64,000 bases of DNA, from NCBI GenBank assembly GCA_903824665.1, contig CAIJXT010000029.1, positions 27,574 through 91,573 on the forward strand. The letters run 5' to 3'. Origin of the DNA: an uncultured Bacteroidota bacterium. GTDB lineage: Bacteria > Bacteroidota > Bacteroidia > Chitinophagales > Chitinophagaceae. The notes under the pieces are model-generated. The model saw only the letters and a list, made by a program, of their open reading frames with translations, had not been told where the DNA came from and made no database searches. How positions within the stretch are numbered: the first letter of the stretch is position 1; every line of letters starts with the position of its first letter. Below are positions 61,838 through 64,000 of the stretch, piece by piece. Both the position numbers and the translations under genes were made by a program.

Positions 61838-62035
61838 ATACTCGAATATTATTCTTGCAATTTCAAGAGTAGCATATCCGGCGTAATTTTCTGCAGATTT
61901 TGGCAGCCCGGTTTGCATACCGTTGCTGTAAAAACTATACACGCCCTGGCCTCTCCACAAAATGATATCCGATAGGAATGCGACAGCTTGAGTCGGACAA
62001 TGCAATGAAATACATATAAAAAAATAATAAAACAA
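61838..62035 (-). pseudogene. Possible truncated gene remnant next to the fragment
   Basis: A minus-strand frame reads ILWRGQGVYSFYSNGMQTGL, then PKSAENYAGYATLEIARIIF, and stops at 61835, inside the recombinase fragment. The sequence looks protein-like but has no convincing start and is AT-rich upstream. It may be the C terminus of a gene cut by an insertion. I do not recognise the family. Confidence 0.3.
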
Positions 62036-62275
62036 TAAATTCGATAATTACCCTGTCGGAATATCTCCTTTAAATTGATGCAGTGTTTCTGCTTTTTAGC
62101 ATTTGCGGTCACAGGCCGTACAAACAATAGTTTTCATTTCGCAAATGCTGATTTTGTCAACAGATTGATAAACAAATGACAACATCAAATTTTGCATTTA
62201 TTGCCAACAATTGCTTATTATTGTGCAAAGTAATCTATGCAAAAATTAAGTATTATTTGCCTTAAAATCGAAAAC
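62036..62275. other. AT-rich region upstream of the terminal adhesin gene
   Basis: 240 bases without a gene. The promoter of the next gene should be here (62150-62270 is especially AT-rich). No repeat recognised. Confidence 0.45.
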
Positions 62276-64000
62276 ATGATCCAGAATGAAATGAATTTAA
62301 GAAAACTTGCAGGATATGTAACCCTACTGATGCTGTTAGTTGTAGGTAGCAGCAGGGTAATGGCACAACCCTACACAGAAACCTTTGAGTCAATTTCTGC
62401 TGTTGGCACAACAAAACCAATTTCATTTACTACCGGGGGGCAAGGTTTCACTACAACATCAGCAGTATGCACTACCGGTAACAACTTTGGTGTTTGGATA
62501 CCCAACCATGCGTGGACTAACTGCAACGGCGTTACAGCAACCAATAATAACGTCTTCAACTATGGTGTGGGTACATCGTGTACGAGTGGTTCTTGTTCGG
62601 GTACATCATCGAAATTTGTTGATGCGGATGCATTTGGATTAAATGTCAATCAGATTTACTCAATTAAAACATCTGACGCGGCATTATTTACTATTAGGGC
62701 ATTGCATGTTTTCCTTTCTACTGATCATAGTGCGAATCCAGGTGGTAGTAGTGTTACATTCCGGGGAAAAAGGGGAGGTGTCACCAAATTCACTGTTACC
62801 AAATCATCTGGTCTCGTTACCAACTTCACCACAAACAACGGATTTAATTATATCAACTTCGCAACAGAAGGGGGCACAAATAATACGCTGACCAACATAG
62901 ATGAAATAGAAATGCAGGGAGGTGGTGGTATCAATTATGTTGCCATTGATAACTTTATGTTCAGTGTCAGAAATGGACCTTTGGTAACAACTTCTGCTGC
63001 TGGTGCAGTAGCAGGCACCACTGTAACACTAAATGGAAGTGTTAATGATAATGGATTATCAACTACACCTATTGTCTTTGAGTACAGCACAAGTTCAACG
63101 CTGGCATCTGGAGTTTCAACAGTTGCAGCTACACCGTCATCGCTAGGTGCTAATGCAGGAAACACATCAGTATCTGCCAATGTAACCGGGTTGAGTGGGG
63201 CAACAACTTACTATTTCCGAGTGAAGGCAACTAATGCCGGCGGTACTAATGTGGGATCAATTCTCAACTTTACAACTTCGGCTGCTTCACCCCCATCCGT
63301 AACGGTAACAGCACAAACCAATGTGAGCTGCAATGGCGGCAGCAATGGATCGGCTACAGTATCTGCCAGTGGTGGCACAGCACCTTACTCCTATTCCTGG
63401 GCACCATCGGGAGGTACAGGTGCTACAGCAACGGGTCTGGCGGCAGGTACCTATACCTGTACGGTTTCGCATGCCGGGGCCGGCACAGCTACTGTATCGG
63501 CGACGATCACTCAACCACTGGCATTGTCTATTACCGGCACTGGTACACTGTGTGCTACCACTACACTTACTGCATCGCAGAGCGGTGGCACCTGGAGCAG
63601 CGGCAATACCGCGATAGCAACAGTAGGCAGTACAGGTGTAGTAACTGGCATAGGGGCAGGAAGCACTGTTATAACTTATATACACTCCTGCGCTACTGCA
63701 ACAAAAGGAGTGACAGTGAATCTGGCAAACCCCGGTACGATAACCGGACTTCAGACCATGTGTGCTACGACGTTTATAGCCCATGGCACTACCGGCACTG
63801 CCGGTGGGGTGTGGGTATCATCTAATAACGCGGTAGGTACTATCAATTCTGCATCTGGGCAAATGGGTGGCGTACAGGGCCTCAGCCCTTCTACCACTAC
63901 TGTGTCCTATACCGTAACAAATAGCTGCGGTTCAATGACTGCGACTGTTGTCAATACTGTATATCCATTGAGTGACCCAGGCGTAATCAGCGGTTCATCC
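62276..64000 (+). CDS. Large secreted adhesin-like protein with SprB repeat, cut by window edge
   Basis: An ATG at 62276 (or 62291) opens a frame that runs 575 codons to the window end without a stop. Signal peptide: MNLRKLAGYVTLLMLLVVGS, ending RVMAQ. After an N-terminal domain (~30-235: PYTETFESISAVGTTKPISF) comes a fibronectin-like module (~240-335: GTTVTLNGSVNDNGLS; TTYYFRVKATNAGGTNVG). A SprB-type repeat follows (~345-390: NVSCNGGSNGSATVSASGGT, PYSYSWAPSG), then Ig-like units (GGTWSSGNTAIATVGSTG, GGVWVSSNNAVGTINSASG). Such proteins in gliding or adhesive Bacteroidota are large, T9SS-exported surface proteins. A C-terminal sorting domain is expected beyond the edge. Confidence 0.85.
   Translation, partial: MIQNEMNLRKLAGYVTLLMLLVVGSSRVMAQPYTETFESISAVGTTKPISFTTGGQGFTTTSAVCTTGNNFGVWIPNHAWTNCNGVTATNNNVFNYGVGTSCTSGSCSGTSSKFVDADAFGLNVNQIYSIKTSDAALFTIRALHVFLSTDHSANPGGSSVTFRGKRGGVTKFTVTKSSGLVTNFTTNNGFNYINFATEGGTNNTLTNIDEIEMQGGGGINYVAIDNFMFSVRNGPLVTTSAAGAVAGTTVTLNGSVNDNGLSTTPIVFEYSTSSTLASGVSTVAATPSSLGANAGNTSVSANVTGLSGATTYYFRVKATNAGGTNVGSILNFTTSAASPPSVTVTAQTNVSCNGGSNGSATVSASGGTAPYSYSWAPSGGTGATATGLAAGTYTCTVSHAGAGTATVSATITQPLALSITGTGTLCATTTLTASQSGGTWSSGNTAIATVGSTGVVTGIGAGSTVITYIHSCATATKGVTVNLANPGTITGLQTMCATTFIAHGTTGTAGGVWVSSNNAVGTINSASGQMGGVQGLSPSTTTVSYTVTNSCGSMTATVVNTVYPLSDPGVISGSS

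Overview
The window looks like chromosomal DNA of a Bacteroidota bacterium, most likely a member of the order Chitinophagales. Several proteins end in a type IX secretion (T9SS) sorting domain, one carries SprB-type repeats, and the tmRNA tag reads GENNYAMAA, which is typical of the phylum. There is futalosine-pathway menaquinone synthesis (MqnC), many outer-membrane barrels and lipoproteins, and two -7 boxes of the TAnnTTTG type. Base composition is mid-GC in the backbone and clearly lower in the two accessory regions.

Layout. 1-17 kb: surface and signalling genes. These are an NHL-repeat T9SS protein, an outer-membrane barrel, a 1451-residue CheB-CheR-PAS-kinase-receiver hybrid, a BLUF photoreceptor, a PAS protein with a kinase phosphoacceptor helix but no ATPase domain, and a secreted phospholipase-D-like protein with fibronectin III domains. 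17-18.6 kb: interspersed repeats. 18.7-24.9 kb: a tight four-gene, AT-richer operon of an all-helical protein, two P-loop GTPases and a large protein ending in a nucleoside phosphorylase/nucleosidase domain. It matches the GTPase-centred biological-conflict systems predicted by comparative genomics (GASH, DO-GTPase2, DO-GTPase1, GAP1) and is the most notable locus. A tRNA with anticodon CAT lies to its right, with its 3' end facing the operon.

25.5-43.8 kb: mostly housekeeping. It holds a HAD phosphatase, an alpha/beta hydrolase, MqnC, a BamA-like surface antigen, a UvrD/PcrA helicase, PaaZ, PurH, a fused SpmA/SpmB protein, WG-repeat and DUF4878 lipoproteins, a YiiX-like cysteine peptidase and YchF. 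43.8-46.4 kb: two families of interspersed palindromic repeats around a hypothetical secreted protein. 46.4-57.4 kb: lipoproteins, a beta-helix T9SS protein, peptidase E, a TPR sensor kinase, a TPR scaffold and a propeller-like lipoprotein.

57.6-61.9 kb: the ssrA (tmRNA) gene with a large serine recombinase converging on its 3' end. The recombinase frame runs through the last ~74 bases of ssrA. Behind it come three unknown small genes, an excisionase-like helix-turn-helix gene and four exactly 30-bp-spaced AAACGTTT repeats. A 126-bp, ~98% identical duplicate of the recombinase 3' end marks a second junction. This is a small integrative element or the residue of serial insertions at ssrA. The window ends inside a large T9SS-type adhesin-like gene.

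All calls come from reading the sequence. Family names rest on recognised motifs, not on database searches.
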